A stretch of DNA of 64,000 bases from Desulfatibacillum alkenivorans DSM 16219 (GTDB lineage: Bacteria > Desulfobacterota > Desulfobacteria > Desulfobacterales > Desulfatibacillaceae): positions 62,001 to 126,000 of the forward strand of contig NZ_FQZU01000004.1 in NCBI RefSeq assembly GCF_900142135.1. Direction: 5' to 3'. The translations under genes and the position numbers were made by a program. A model generated the notes under the pieces. The model saw nothing but the letters and a program-made list of their open reading frames with translations, searched no databases and was not told where the DNA came from. The number at the start of each line of letters is the position of its first letter. Within the stretch, counting starts at the first letter, position 1. Positions 34,601 to 42,571 of the stretch are shown here, one piece after another.

Positions 34601-35037
34601 ATGGAAAACAACGTCTGGAGTTTTTTCAGCCCAAGTTGTAGCCTGGCTTCGTCAATTTCTCCCAATAACTGCTTGTATTGAGCCCTGCTGTCATCCATCC
34701 TGTCCTGGTAGTAGGAAACTTTAAGCTCGTCGGGAAGGGGATTCAGGCTGATGGGCGTGTATGTTGGATTGGACTTGCGTTCGTCCCAAATATAATAGGC
34801 CCAGCTTGAGGCCCTTTCCAGGTTGCGGGCGGTGGCCGCCAATTGCTCCTTGGCCTGGACGTAGCTTCCGGACTGCACTGCAGACGTCGCTTGAGCCATG
34901 AGGTTATTGATATTGTCTACGCTTCCATCAATCCCGGTCCAATTGTCAGCGGATAGGGGCGAGGTCCAGAACAAAAGGATAAGCATCGCCAAGGATGTAA
35001 AAGACCTCTGGCCAATCTTTAAAACTCCAAATTTCAT
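28645..35037 (-). CDS. Giant secreted protein: three beta-propellers, Ca-binding spacers, dockerin-like end
   Basis: 2130 residues. Signal peptide (LAMLILLFWTSPLSA). ~30-790: helical, coiled-coil-prone region, unrecognised. ~795-888: Big_1-like Ig domain (VGRTIATPLVVRVTDSEGAP). ~890-965: thrombospondin type 3-like Asp-rich calcium repeats (DTDGDG, DTDDDG). ~980-1300: six kelch-like blades (LWLAGGW, LWLVGGY, LWIMGGD, LWLLGGT). ~1315-1665: seven RCC1-type repeats (SLWAWGQNYYGQLG and variants). ~1670-1760: second calcium spacer. ~1765-2030: LVIVD-type repeats (VVDISDPAAP). ~2068-2130: dockerin-like pair of EF loops (GDIDHNNSVDMADAV; ADVNNDNRIG). I start at ATG 35037 with AAAGGTGG upstream. Likely an extracellular binding or surface protein; the ligand is unknown and no cohesin is visible in the window. 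Confidence 0.88.
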   Translation of the reverse strand: MKFGVLKIGQRSFTSLAMLILLFWTSPLSADNWTGIDGSVDNINNLMAQATSAVQSGSYVQAKEQLAATARNLERASSWAYYIWDERKSNPTYTPISLNPLPDELKVSYYQDRMDDSRAQYKQLLGEIDEARLQLGLKKLQTLFSILTGMVNLSKGIVDTVKDNPLMAPKNLIDLQAQVEEDAANIQVNFTRLEASGQLLNRLITLKNNVVKLFRELRTIRQGINVLVPEVERIEAAMPMALDSIQRGLSMPLPPAQQATFDGSPYSIELAVVEDGLDGAELPWESGETIISELYAEAQAAYNALTPTADDTQAWNDFNDWYDAWEESLTTPRENNIQQLNVLGEEWRQELISILTDYMAISYGSPVALSDCSSHDPIPEELKLTWTDPRAWKTEYQTALAAATGPAVAPSQTGALAADWHEVVIDYPSRLSSLVATYSKASQAARASMSYREWEDLLSTTDPRQPYQVFVLPRQSQNIMLENLNAIRSEANRFAGAAASAQSEIESLAWNLSVLQGKADAYRQFMENHADTVPTVEFDEKFTVSDADVTGLSARVYLAEDGISILETEAIIQYFEREVEQFAFEADEAGDQATEIGNQADALAFSINRMLAFNDAIAGKQAAAQEMLDYKFGDDDVFLGAGDYGYLFDSLEILDNYMWQHVDTVYYHSNPPDVETQIAPHVDYIQSLGQTAWRRFAQLTEEIWSVTDNLTFAHHELRPPLYNVGHGFNAGESFVILPENQPLVDEFTSVRFLKYHSRPYLEPFGYLTLDQIRQGIPNAADWIAAKLAGGYGELVIQRVSPSSYTIPVGRTIATPLVVRVTDSEGAPVAGAPISQDYDQAILQGEVVRSSDAQGLASFHPGPYNQTGTQTVTFSVAGEYTLTVTVYVTEDTDGDGCGDDWETFYGLDPDQDFDGAGDNDGDGLTNAQEQAVGSSPLSADTDDDGFTDLEEVEAGTDPADPADYPQDAPPESPSPPPMQLGVDWEKMADDLGDAAETDDWYYFTHAISFRNRIVALARYETEEVSGAVKAVHEAWTSKNGLQWTREASQPLWAPRTAFSLAVHNDRLWLAGGWTEDPENPGLVTARHADVWVSDNGLYWSRATDNAPFGQRRNGRLLSMGGKLWLVGGYVYNEQTGAYEAKNDVWSSSDGISWTQAMASAPWPLRYPTGMSAAVFEDKLWIMGGDLYDSQSGWTTYRDVWSSPDGANWTLETDAPAWDARYGAGLASLDGRLWLLGGTSHVDPYKSFEAWTSEDGVTWRSVKAPSKVRGQIFTHDHSLWSLVHTSGAASIIKHTLWRSRGPGVTSCTSGALQTKSPSASFAAGAEHALAITPDGGLWAWGANSAGQLGDGSTENRAKPVRIGEDSDWHVVAAGNYFSMAIKTDGSLWAWGQNYYGQLGVGDAENRQAPVRVGASADWASIGAGSNHVLAVKTDGTLWAWGLNNGGQLGIGSKENQAAPVQVGTDNDWLWAASGSTHGAALKTDGSVWTWGNNYYGQLGTTTAQEALTPSQGTEYEWKALTYGHQFIDAGNTTNASLTPGGALYLWGDNYSGQIGDGETSLKRWSATQIAPYDIWLAASCGSASTAAIGGDNSLWSWGSLSHFQPSGIQYAPENIPVPVGEAKDWIAVDAGANFCIAQKSDGSLWAWGTNQCGQLGTGTKTAEYEPAPVLALGPTESDADGDWMDDSWEILYFGGTPRDGEGDYDNDGLNDFLEFRIGTRPDSQDSDGDGMPDKWERDSGFDPAVDDALLDADKDGLSNLKEYLMVESRISLDGGIEAMAVSEDYLYLIDGIEGALMVFNTADPENPVPAGSYDGDFQSIYGISVNGDLACVANGDGVFHFIDVSDPHNPQGAGTYASGEGWIQGFDIGESVLAFADSPGNLQVVDISDPAAPVYKGTYDNEGVGGLGSVIVSGGRVYTTLWGSAVHIIDVSNPAAPLKIGEVVVELIWPPSMDVSGNLLYLGVRDGADGVLKAFDVSTPAAPQVVGGFPGFVEGLAMETPLASVLIDNNVNILDMGDPAAPEWLADIDEVSDSRIGEIEMSGDLVFALCGFGTEAHVAVLNISQFTRRNAAAAPGDIDHNNSVDMADAVIALQIASGNVPGEPVFADADVNNDNRIGTEEACFALQKAAGL

Positions 35038-35085
35038 AAAACCACCTTTCCGGATCATGCCTAAAGTGCTAAAATGAAGCTATAT

Positions 35086-35113
35086 ATCATTGTACTGGCA
35101 AAAAGCCTGTCAA
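35086..35113 (-). promoter_or_regulatory. Candidate promoter of the giant secreted protein gene
   Basis: On the minus strand: TTGACA, 16-base spacer, AATGAT, then the AT-rich ATATAG. The -35 box is perfect and the -10 box matches four of six. Located about 50 bases before the chosen start. Confidence 0.5.
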
Positions 35114-35444
35114 AGGCGCAGCCTTGGCGCCGACGGGAACACCGCCTAAGAAAATTTCCGGCTCAATGTTTGGAATGAATATGGTTGATGAAAAACAGCG
35201 CTCTTCAATACCCTCATTTTATACAAAGGTCAAACAAAATGGCCGCGGGCCGCACCGCTCCCACGCAGTGAGCGCGCAAACCTCGGGACGCGCCAATCTT
35301 AGGGCTTAACCTGGCTTTTGGGCGCGTGCGTAATCACGCACCCTGCGCGTACCGCCTGTTCCAAAAAATTTGCCATGGCGCTTTTCTTCACGATTTGATA
35401 ACAGCATAAAAATAACCCCCACTATCCAGCAAGGAGGAGTGACC
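35114..35444. other. Divergent intergenic region
   Basis: No gene. It contains a small perfect hairpin GTGCGT-AATC-ACGCAC near 35326-35341 and otherwise nothing I can name. The ribosome site of the next gene (AAGGAGGAG) begins at about 35431. Confidence 0.4.
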
Positions 35445-36245
35445 ATGGATATTCAATCAGTGAAAGTCGCATACTTTTCCCCCACGGGAACCTCTAAAAC
35501 AGTCGCCCAAGCGGTCGCCCAGGGCATTGGCCTGAATAATGTGCAGCAAATCGACATCACGCAGCCCGGCGCCAGGAAGCAGCCCTTGAAGGTCGCCTCC
35601 AACGACTTGCTGGTGGCCGCCGTGCCCGTCTACGCAGGCAGGGTTCCGGGCCTTTTAATGGGGTGGCTGCAGTCCATTGAGGCGGATAACACTCCCTGCG
35701 TGTGCTTGGCCGTATACGGCAACCGGGAGTTTGACGACGCCTTGCTGGAACTGAAGGAAACCCTGGAAAAGCAAGGTTGCAAAGCAGTGGCGGGCGCCGG
35801 TTATATCGGGGAGCATTCCTTTTCGGCGGAAGACACGCCCATTGCGGTTTCCCGCCCTGATGAGAACGACCTGAAGCACGCCCGGGCCTTTGGCGCTAAA
35901 ATCAAGGAAAAGCTGGATTCCCTGGCTTCCGCGGATCAGATTCCCGCCCTGGAAGTTCCGGGAAACCATCCCTACAAAGAGATGGGCGGAGGAATATCCG
36001 CCGATTTTATCGAGGTAAGCGAAGCCTGCACCCAATGCGGCATCTGTGAGGATCTTTGCCCGACCAACGCCATTGACTACGAAAACGACGTTATGGTGGA
36101 CGTGGACTCTTGCATCCGCTGCTGCGCCTGCATCAAGGGCTGCCCGGAAAACGCCCGGAGCATGAAAGCCAGCAAGGTCAAGGAAATCGCCAAGTGGCTC
36201 TCCGACAACTGTAAGGAGCCCAAGCAGCCGGTGAACTTCCTTTAA
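35445..36245 (+). CDS. EFR1-type flavodoxin/ferredoxin fusion
   Basis: 266 residues. N-terminal flavodoxin-like domain with the FMN phosphate loop YFSPTGTSKTVAQAV. The C-terminal ~70 residues hold two [4Fe-4S] motifs, CTQCGICEDLCP and CIRCCACIKGCP. This is a cytoplasmic electron carrier or reductase of the EFR1 group, common in anaerobes. AAGGAGGAG lies before ATG 35445, which matches the flavodoxin opening; an upstream ATG gives a non-family extension. Monocistronic, closed by the terminator at 36273. Confidence 0.9.
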   Translation: MDIQSVKVAYFSPTGTSKTVAQAVAQGIGLNNVQQIDITQPGARKQPLKVASNDLLVAAVPVYAGRVPGLLMGWLQSIEADNTPCVCLAVYGNREFDDALLELKETLEKQGCKAVAGAGYIGEHSFSAEDTPIAVSRPDENDLKHARAFGAKIKEKLDSLASADQIPALEVPGNHPYKEMGGGISADFIEVSEACTQCGICEDLCPTNAIDYENDVMVDVDSCIRCCACIKGCPENARSMKASKVKEIAKWLSDNCKEPKQPVNFL

Positions 36246-36272
36246 TAAGCCCCAACCAAGACGATCAAACAA

Positions 36273-36309
36273 GAACCCCCTCGCCGCTTTTCGGCGAAGG
36301 GGTTCTTTG
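36273..36309. terminator. Terminator between convergent genes
   Basis: 14-bp stem GAACCCCCTCGCCG / CGGCGAAGGGGTTC with one mismatch, loop of five, then TTTG. It is close to symmetrical and serves the flavodoxin/ferredoxin gene and possibly the converging oxidoreductase gene. Confidence 0.8.
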
Positions 36310-36349
36310 ATGAACGACATTGAATTCAATTAATGATGGCGGCCTGACG

Positions 36350-38350
36350 TCACACCTCCGCTCCCGCTAAAAATCCCTGGTGGATGGCTTCCATGGCCCG
36401 GCCGATGGCCTTGGCGTCGCCCACCACCTTAAAAGGAACGCCTTTTTCCTCCAGCCAGGCGCCGAGCGGATTATGGCATTGCGACCCGGCAGCCAGCACA
36501 ATGGTGTCGGCGGAGATGTCCTTTTTTCCGTCCGGGGTTTGCACCTTAAGCCCGTTTTCCGTGACAGCCAGGGCTTTTGTCCGGGTGCGTAGCTGAATGC
36601 CTGCGGTCTTCACGTCCTCCATCATGGCCCACCGGGTGGACTTGCCGAAGTCTCTGCCCACGGCGTCCTCCATCTCCAGGACGATGACCTGCTTGGTTCC
36701 CTTGGTAGCCAGATCGTAGAGGTCTTCCACCGGTTCGGCCTGATGCACCAGCAGGAACTTGAGCACTTCCGGCGACAAGGTTCCTTTTTCCGCCAGGAAG
36801 AGGGCGGTTTCGATTCCCACGGCGCCGCCGCCTACAATGACCACCCGGCGGCCGGTGCGGGCCTTGCCGGCCAGGACGTCCCAGGCCTGAACCACGTCCG
36901 CCTCTTCAATGCCTTCGATGGGCAGGAGCATGGGCGTCGCCCCGGACGCTATGATGACTTCATCGGGCGCTTCCTGCTCGATCAAGGGCTGATCTACGGT
37001 TGTTTCCAGGTAAATGCTCGCTCCATGGATTTCCGCCTGCCGGGCGAGGTCTGCAGCCAGTTCGATGAACTCCTCCCGTCCTGGAGGCGCGCCGGCCAAA
37101 AGAAGCTGTCCGCCCAGCACGCCGGATTGTTCGTACAGAGAAACCTTGTGGCCCCGGCGCGCGGCTGCGGCCGCCGCCGAAAGTCCGGCCGGGCCTCCCC
37201 CGACAACCATGATCTTCTTAGGCGCCGCCGCAGGCTGCAGGCAGCGGGATTCTTCGTAGCCCGCCTGGGGGTTGCACAGGCATTCCACAGGGGCCAGGGC
37301 CGCCACGTGGTCGAAACATCCCTGGGCGCAGGCGATGCAGTGGACGATATCCCCGTCTTTTCCCGTGCGGGCCTTCTCCGGCAGATAGGGATCGGCGATG
37401 AGGGCGCGGCCCATGGCGACCATGTCGCACATGCTGTCGGAAAGCATGTTCCGGGCGGTCTCCGGATCGTTAATGCGGTGGCTGGCGATCACGGGCACGT
37501 CCACGGATTCCTTGATGCCCCGGGAAAGGTAGGCGAAGGCGCCCCTGGGCACTTCCGCCAGAATTTGGGGCACCCTGGCTTCGTGCCAGCCCACGTTGAC
37601 GCAAAGCCCGTCCACGCCTTGTTCCACCAACCGGCGGGCGAAAAGGATCAATTGGTCGCGGCGCAGCCCTCCGGGCATGAACTCGTTGCCGTTGATGCGG
37701 AACATCAGGGGATAGTCCGGTCCCACGGCGGCTTTGACGGCCCGGGCCACTTCCAGGCCGAAGCGCATGCGGTTTTCAAAGGCGCCGCCGTACTCGTCGG
37801 AGCGCTGGTTCGTGACTTTGGAGAGAAACTCGCTGATCAAATAGCCTGTGCCTGCCAGGATTTCCACGCCGTTGTAACCGGCCTCCACGCCGCGCAACGC
37901 CGCCGAGGCAAAGTCCTTGACCGTCTGCTTAATCTCGCCGAACTCCAGTTCCCGGGGCGTTTCCCTGGTCAGGCGGGAGGGCGCGGCCGAGGGCGCCACG
38001 GGCTGTTTGCCGCCCAAAAGCATGGAGTGGTTGTACCTGCCTGCATGATTAAGCTGCAGGATGGCCCTGGCGCCGTTCTCGCGGATGGCGCCGGAAAGTC
38101 TTTTCAGGCCCGGAATGAAGTCGTCGGAGTGGGCGCCCAGGCAGCCGGGGTTCCCCGCCAGTTCATTGACCGTGGAATACCCCACGGCGATCATGCCGGC
38201 GCCGCCTTTGGCCCTTTCGGCGTAAAAGGCGATCATCCGGTCCTGGGGGATGAAATCCGTCGCCATATTCAAGTGCATGGCCGGAAGGTAAATCCTGTTT
38301 TTCACGTCCATGCCGTTAATGGTAATTGGTTCAAACAAAGGGTCTTTCAT
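36350..38350 (-). CDS. NADH:flavin oxidoreductase / 2,4-dienoyl-CoA reductase family protein
   Basis: 666 residues. Residues 1-~345: old-yellow-enzyme FMN barrel (FEPITINGMDVKNRI, ILQLNHAGR, with YLISEFLSKVTNQRSDEYGG as the substrate/FMN segment). ~345-375: [4Fe-4S] ligands CIACAQGC...CLCNP. ~383-660: FAD and NAD(P) Rossmann domains with GGGPAGLSAA and VVIVGGGAVGIETA. The layout matches bacterial FadH and trimethylamine dehydrogenase. Reduction of an enoyl-type substrate is likely; in a hydrocarbon- or fatty-acid-degrading sulfate reducer it could act on unsaturated acyl-CoA (inference). AGGAGG precedes ATG. Confidence 0.92.
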   Translation of the reverse strand: MKDPLFEPITINGMDVKNRIYLPAMHLNMATDFIPQDRMIAFYAERAKGGAGMIAVGYSTVNELAGNPGCLGAHSDDFIPGLKRLSGAIRENGARAILQLNHAGRYNHSMLLGGKQPVAPSAAPSRLTRETPRELEFGEIKQTVKDFASAALRGVEAGYNGVEILAGTGYLISEFLSKVTNQRSDEYGGAFENRMRFGLEVARAVKAAVGPDYPLMFRINGNEFMPGGLRRDQLILFARRLVEQGVDGLCVNVGWHEARVPQILAEVPRGAFAYLSRGIKESVDVPVIASHRINDPETARNMLSDSMCDMVAMGRALIADPYLPEKARTGKDGDIVHCIACAQGCFDHVAALAPVECLCNPQAGYEESRCLQPAAAPKKIMVVGGGPAGLSAAAAAARRGHKVSLYEQSGVLGGQLLLAGAPPGREEFIELAADLARQAEIHGASIYLETTVDQPLIEQEAPDEVIIASGATPMLLPIEGIEEADVVQAWDVLAGKARTGRRVVIVGGGAVGIETALFLAEKGTLSPEVLKFLLVHQAEPVEDLYDLATKGTKQVIVLEMEDAVGRDFGKSTRWAMMEDVKTAGIQLRTRTKALAVTENGLKVQTPDGKKDISADTIVLAAGSQCHNPLGAWLEEKGVPFKVVGDAKAIGRAMEAIHQGFLAGAEV

Positions 38351-38879
38351 GTCGCCTCCTGGGTCAGGTGCTCAAAAGGTTGTAGAAAGCGGGGGGAATG
38401 CTTGCATAGGATTTATTATAGGGCGCCTTCCGTGTCAATCTTTAGCTGGCGTTCAAGAAGTTGAGATTTTGGGCCGGCCGTGGTAAATAATCCCCACGGC
38501 TTTGCGCCGGGCCAAGGCGGGTTTCTGCTCGGGGATTCAAGGCCGTAAACAGCGTTTATCCGGGGGCTTCGGAAGTAAGTCCAAACATTTATGTAACAAA
38601 CAATTGCTTGCAAGGAATTGGTTTTTGGGCTACGCTGAAATCCAAACCGTCCCTGTGGACGCGGGTCTTCCAAGACCGCCGGAATATGTTGCTTCCTGCG
38701 GCGCCTACAGACGCCCGGTTAACCAAAGTATTAATAGTGTTCTTGTATGGGTTTTCATCCGCCCGCAATACACCCGGCTTTTTTCGGGATAACGATGTTC
38801 ATCCCGCATAACGGCCAAAGGCTCCTCCTCGTGTATGGGAGCCTGGCTCATTGCCAGACTTTGCAGGATATTGAGCTCT
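38351..38879. other. Divergent intergenic region, nothing recognised
   Basis: 529 bases without a convincing gene. Short frames on both strands lack ribosome sites and motifs. It must hold the promoters of the divergent flanking genes, but no clear box pair stands out. Confidence 0.4.
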
Positions 38880-40988
38880 ATGCCTTCTTCCCTTCATAAA
38901 CGGCGCTCTCCAAAAAAGAATGAAGTCCAAAACACGCTTTCGCTGGTGCAAAGTTTGGTTTTTGGCGTGCCGTTTTTGTGCATGTTGTATCTGCAATACA
39001 GGGGAATCATCCAGGTGACCACCTGGATGGTGCTTGTCATGGCGTTCAGCCTTTTGCTGATTCTCGCCGGGTTCATGATTTTAAGCCGATTTTTCGCCAG
39101 AGTTTCCGAATTTTCCGCCATGGTTAAAAAGGCCGCCGAGGGGCAGACCACGGTCTTCGCCTACCAGGATTCGGCGGGGGAGTTGCGGGAAGTCGCCGGC
39201 GCCTTTAATGAAGTGCTGAAAAAAATGGAATCGGCCAATACAGAGTTGTCCCGGAAAGTTCAAGGCCTTTCCGTCATGAAGGAATTGCTGAACTCTGTGG
39301 ATCAATGCGACAGCATGGAAAGCCTCATGAATCTCCTGCTTGAAAAATCCATGCGCCTTTCCGGAGCGGAAATCGGCTCGGTTTTTTCCTACGATCCCCA
39401 CACAAAAAACCTCGTCCTCGTGCGGTATCATGGGCCGGGCGCGCCGCCTCCCCCGGATTTTCCCGTGGATGAAACCTCGCCCGTGCTTAGCCAGGTTCTT
39501 AAAACCAAGAAGAATCTGGTGGTTCGGGATATCGAGGAAGATCCCCGGGTGGAAAAGTCCAACAATCCCAAGTACGGCCCGCCGTCGTTCATCAGCATGC
39601 CGGTTTTCGCCGGCAAGTACTTCACGGGAGTGCTGAATCTGGCCGGGAAATCCGACAATCAGCCCTTTGATGAGGAAGATGAGCAATTGTTGAGCCTGGT
39701 GGTGGGCGAGATGGGCTTCGCCTTGCAAAACACCCTGCTCCAGAAACTCTACGACGCCCAGGTGCGTGAATCAGACCGGCACAAGAACCTGTATCAGGAG
39801 GAGTTGGATATCCGAAAAAGGCTGGAGTCGGAGCGGAACCAATTGTCCAGCCAGATGGTCCATGCGCAGAAAATGCAGGCCATTGGCACCCTGGCCGGGG
39901 GGATTGCCCATGATTTCAACAATTTGCTTATGGCGATCCAGGGCAACGTCTCCCTGATGCTGCTCACCTCCTCGCCCCATGAAGACAACTATGAGCGGTT
40001 GAAAAGCATTGAAAAGCAAGTTTCCAGCGGGTCCAAGCTCACCGGGCAGTTGCTGGGATTCGCCCGAAAAGGCCGCCTGGAATGGAAGCCCATCCAGTTG
40101 AACCGGATCGTCCGGGAATCCTGTGAAACCTTCGCCAGGACCAGGAAGGACGTCTCCGTCACCCTGAATCTGGCGGCCGACCTGTTTCCCGTGAGAGCGG
40201 ATCAGGCGCAGATGGAGCAGGTTTTGTGGAACCTGTTCATCAATGCCTCGGACGCCATGCCTGAGGGCGGAGGCCTTTCCCTGACTACCTGCAACGTGAC
40301 CCATGAGGATATTGTGGGCATGAAAAAAGCGGTCAAGGCGGGCAAATACGTGCATTTGCGCCTTACGGACACGGGAACCGGCATCCCTCCCAAGATCATG
40401 GACCGGATTTTCGAGCCCTTTTTCACCACCAAGGAAATCGGCAAGGGCACCGGGCTGGGGCTGGCCTCGGTCTACGGCGTGGTCAAGGGGCACGGCGGCT
40501 ACGTCAACGCCGCTTCCGAGCTGGGATCCGGCACTACGTTTCGGGTGTATCTGCCGGCCTCCGACGCCGAAGCCCCGGCGGCGGCGCCTCCGACTCGCGA
40601 TCCCATTCCCGGAACCGGCTCCATATTGCTGGTGGACGACGAAGAGTCCGTCCTCAAGGTGGGCGAAGAAATGCTTTCCAGCCTGGGGTACAAGGTCTAC
40701 TCCGCAAGCTCGGGCATGCAGGCGGTGGACATGCTCAAGTCCGGCCTGGACGACATTGACGTGCTTATACTGGACCTGGTTATGCCCGGCTTGAGCGGGG
40801 TGGCCACCTATGATTTGATCAAGGAAGTCAACCCCGGCGTCAAGGTGCTTCTATCCAGCGGCTTCGACCAAAAGGACTCCTCCACGGACCTGTTGAAGCG
40901 GGGGTGTATGGGCTTTATTCAAAAGCCTTTTTCCATCAATTTTCTGTCGGAAGTGATCCACAACATCATGAAAACGGAAAAAGCCTGA
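38880..40988 (+). CDS. Membrane GAF hybrid histidine kinase
   Basis: 702 residues from this ATG. Two membrane helices at ~15-60 with almost no periplasmic loop, a HAMP-like stretch (~60-115), GAF domain (~120-290), a coiled coil, then histidine kinase core with His344 in GTLAGGIAHDFNNLL, N box NLFINASDAMPEGG, G1 DTGTGI and G2 GKGTGLGLASVYG. The C-terminal receiver domain has Asp632 (VLILDLVMPGLSG). The HDFNN form is typical of hybrid kinases of this lineage. An upstream ATG at 38835 is possible; both have weak ribosome sites. There is no linked output gene. Confidence 0.9.
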   Translation: MPSSLHKRRSPKKNEVQNTLSLVQSLVFGVPFLCMLYLQYRGIIQVTTWMVLVMAFSLLLILAGFMILSRFFARVSEFSAMVKKAAEGQTTVFAYQDSAGELREVAGAFNEVLKKMESANTELSRKVQGLSVMKELLNSVDQCDSMESLMNLLLEKSMRLSGAEIGSVFSYDPHTKNLVLVRYHGPGAPPPPDFPVDETSPVLSQVLKTKKNLVVRDIEEDPRVEKSNNPKYGPPSFISMPVFAGKYFTGVLNLAGKSDNQPFDEEDEQLLSLVVGEMGFALQNTLLQKLYDAQVRESDRHKNLYQEELDIRKRLESERNQLSSQMVHAQKMQAIGTLAGGIAHDFNNLLMAIQGNVSLMLLTSSPHEDNYERLKSIEKQVSSGSKLTGQLLGFARKGRLEWKPIQLNRIVRESCETFARTRKDVSVTLNLAADLFPVRADQAQMEQVLWNLFINASDAMPEGGGLSLTTCNVTHEDIVGMKKAVKAGKYVHLRLTDTGTGIPPKIMDRIFEPFFTTKEIGKGTGLGLASVYGVVKGHGGYVNAASELGSGTTFRVYLPASDAEAPAAAPPTRDPIPGTGSILLVDDEESVLKVGEEMLSSLGYKVYSASSGMQAVDMLKSGLDDIDVLILDLVMPGLSGVATYDLIKEVNPGVKVLLSSGFDQKDSSTDLLKRGCMGFIQKPFSINFLSEVIHNIMKTEKA

Positions 40989-41010
40989 TCTTCCCTAATT
41001 TTTTCCCCTG

Positions 41011-41038
41011 TTGACAAAGTTTTAAAACCCATTAGAAT
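41011..41038 (+). promoter_or_regulatory. Promoter candidate of the YkgJ gene
   Basis: TTGACA, 16-base spacer, TAGAAT (six of six and five of six). The best sigma70-like pair in the window, 72 bases before the start codon at 41110. Confidence 0.65.
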
Positions 41039-41109
41039 GGCCGCCAAACGCCCAGGCCTGCCCACGGGTCCGGAAAGGGCGTTTATTGTTATGTGCGAAA
41101 GGAATTAAC

Positions 41110-41925
41110 ATGAGCCAAGATACCCCAAAAGCCCAACTGGAGCCTTTGCAGCTTACCATAAACAGCCGGTTTCAATTCCGTTGCGGACCGGATCTGGAAT
41201 GCTTTACCAAGTGCTGCAGAGGCATTGATATTGTCCTGACCCCTTATGACATTATCCGCATGAAAAAACGCCTGGACCTGGATTCCGAGCAGTTTCTGGC
41301 CATCTACACACGGCCCGAACTCCTGGAAAAAACCGACCTGCCGGTGCCGGTGCTTAGAATGCTGGAAGACGAAGAAGGCCAGGAAGACAACCCGCCTTGT
41401 CCCTTTGTCCGCGAAGAAGGCTGCATCATCTACGAAGACCGTCCGGCTGCATGCCGGTACTACCCCTTGGGGCACGCCACCATGCGGCCCAAGGAAGGAG
41501 ACGCAACCGAGGATTTCTTTTTTTTCGTCAAGGAGCCCCATTGCAAGGGCTTTGAGGTGGATAAGGAATGGACGGTCAAAGAATGGCGTAAAGACCAGGG
41601 CGTGGAGGAGCACGATGCGATCAACGAAGGCTGGAACGAGCTGGTAGTCCGCAAAAGGTCGTTTCCGCCCAACATCAAGATCACCGAGCCCGCCAAAAAG
41701 ATGTTTTACATGGCCTGCTACAACCTGGACCAATTCCGCAGGTTTGTGTTTGAAAGCACCTTCCTCACCCTCCATTCCCTGGATGAGAAAACCATAGAGG
41801 CCATCAAAACCGATGACGTGGCCCTGCTTAAGGTGGGGACCGAATGGCTGAAGGGCGCCCTGTTTTCCCAGGGCTCCATGAAAGTCAGCGACGACCAGGC
41901 CCAAAAGCGCATCTTCAACAAATAA
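41110..41925 (+). CDS. YkgJ family cysteine-cluster protein
   Basis: 271 residues. Cysteines at 25, 31, 35 and 36 (FRCGPDLECFTKCC), then CPFVREEGCIIYEDRPAACRYYPLG, make the PF03692 pattern thought to hold a metal, possibly zinc or an iron-sulfur centre. Function is unknown for the family. The C-terminal ~120 residues are a helical extension. AAAGGA lies eight bases before ATG 41110. Own promoter and own terminator. Confidence 0.87.
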   Translation: MSQDTPKAQLEPLQLTINSRFQFRCGPDLECFTKCCRGIDIVLTPYDIIRMKKRLDLDSEQFLAIYTRPELLEKTDLPVPVLRMLEDEEGQEDNPPCPFVREEGCIIYEDRPAACRYYPLGHATMRPKEGDATEDFFFFVKEPHCKGFEVDKEWTVKEWRKDQGVEEHDAINEGWNELVVRKRSFPPNIKITEPAKKMFYMACYNLDQFRRFVFESTFLTLHSLDEKTIEAIKTDDVALLKVGTEWLKGALFSQGSMKVSDDQAQKRIFNK

Positions 41926-41955
41926 ACCGGGCCGTCTGATCAAATTTTAAAACCC

Positions 41956-41991
41956 AAAGGCCGATTCGCTTTTAAGCGACTCGGCCTTTTT
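41956..41991. terminator. Terminator between convergent genes
   Basis: Stem AAAGGCCGA-T-TCGCTT paired with AAGCGA-C-TCGGCCTTT, one internal mismatch, tight loop, ending in TTTTT. It ends the YkgJ transcript; the A-run on the left lets it serve the opposite strand too. Confidence 0.85.
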
Positions 41992-42068
41992 GCGCTGGGA
42001 CGCGTCAAGGTCTATCCTCTACGCGGGCGCGGCAAGCGTCGCCCAATACAGGCGGAAGACTGGAAATC

Positions 42069-42536
42069 TTATTGATTGCGTTGCGGCCGTTTGAGCGTGC
42101 GGACGGCTATGGCCCGTTTTAGGGGGCTTCTGTGCCGGGCGGACCAGGAGGCCTGGCCTGTGTCATAGGAGAAGCACCAGGCGGACTTTTCGCCCTTATG
42201 TTCGGATGCCCAGACCGTGTATTCGGTGATTTGGATCAGAGGGCTGATGTTGTGATCGCCTACGCCTTCTTCATAAAGCGTTTCCAGCTCCTTGACGGTG
42301 GGCATGCGCCACCCGCCGTTGAATTGGGCCGCGTAGCGCGCCCAGCGCTTGGCGTCGTGCCAGTTGGCGTCGATGTCCGGAGCCGGCCACCACTCCAGGC
42401 CGGTTTTGGAGTCCAGGACGACCCTGCTTTCGTACAGGGTGAATCTGGGATCATCTTTTGCAACATCGCTTTGGGCTGAAGCCAAAGCCACGCTTGCTGC
42501 TAAGAAAATGATCGTGAGAAGCGCAAACGGCCTCAT
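42069..42536 (-). CDS. DUF1566 (Lcl-type) secreted protein
   Basis: 155 residues. Signal peptide (ALLTIIFLAASVALASAQ). The core WHDAKRWARYAAQFNGGWRM then PTVKELETLYEE is the DUF1566/Lcl C-terminal fold, related to C-type-lectin/FGE-like modules. It is a single small module, probably periplasmic or secreted. GGAGAATC precedes ATG. It is 35 bases downstream of the membrane-protein gene on the same strand, so the two may be co-transcribed. Confidence 0.82.
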   Translation of the reverse strand: MRPFALLTIIFLAASVALASAQSDVAKDDPRFTLYESRVVLDSKTGLEWWPAPDIDANWHDAKRWARYAAQFNGGWRMPTVKELETLYEEGVGDHNISPLIQITEYTVWASEHKGEKSAWCFSYDTGQASWSARHRSPLKRAIAVRTLKRPQRNQ

Positions 42537-42571
42537 GGGTCTGATTCTCCTGCCGGATCGGGCGGAAGGGG

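Noticed and set aside
36743-38464. A 573-codon plus-strand frame opposite the NADH:flavin oxidoreductase
   Set aside because: Composition (His, Gly and Gln rich) and lack of motifs mark it as antisense to a GC-rich gene.
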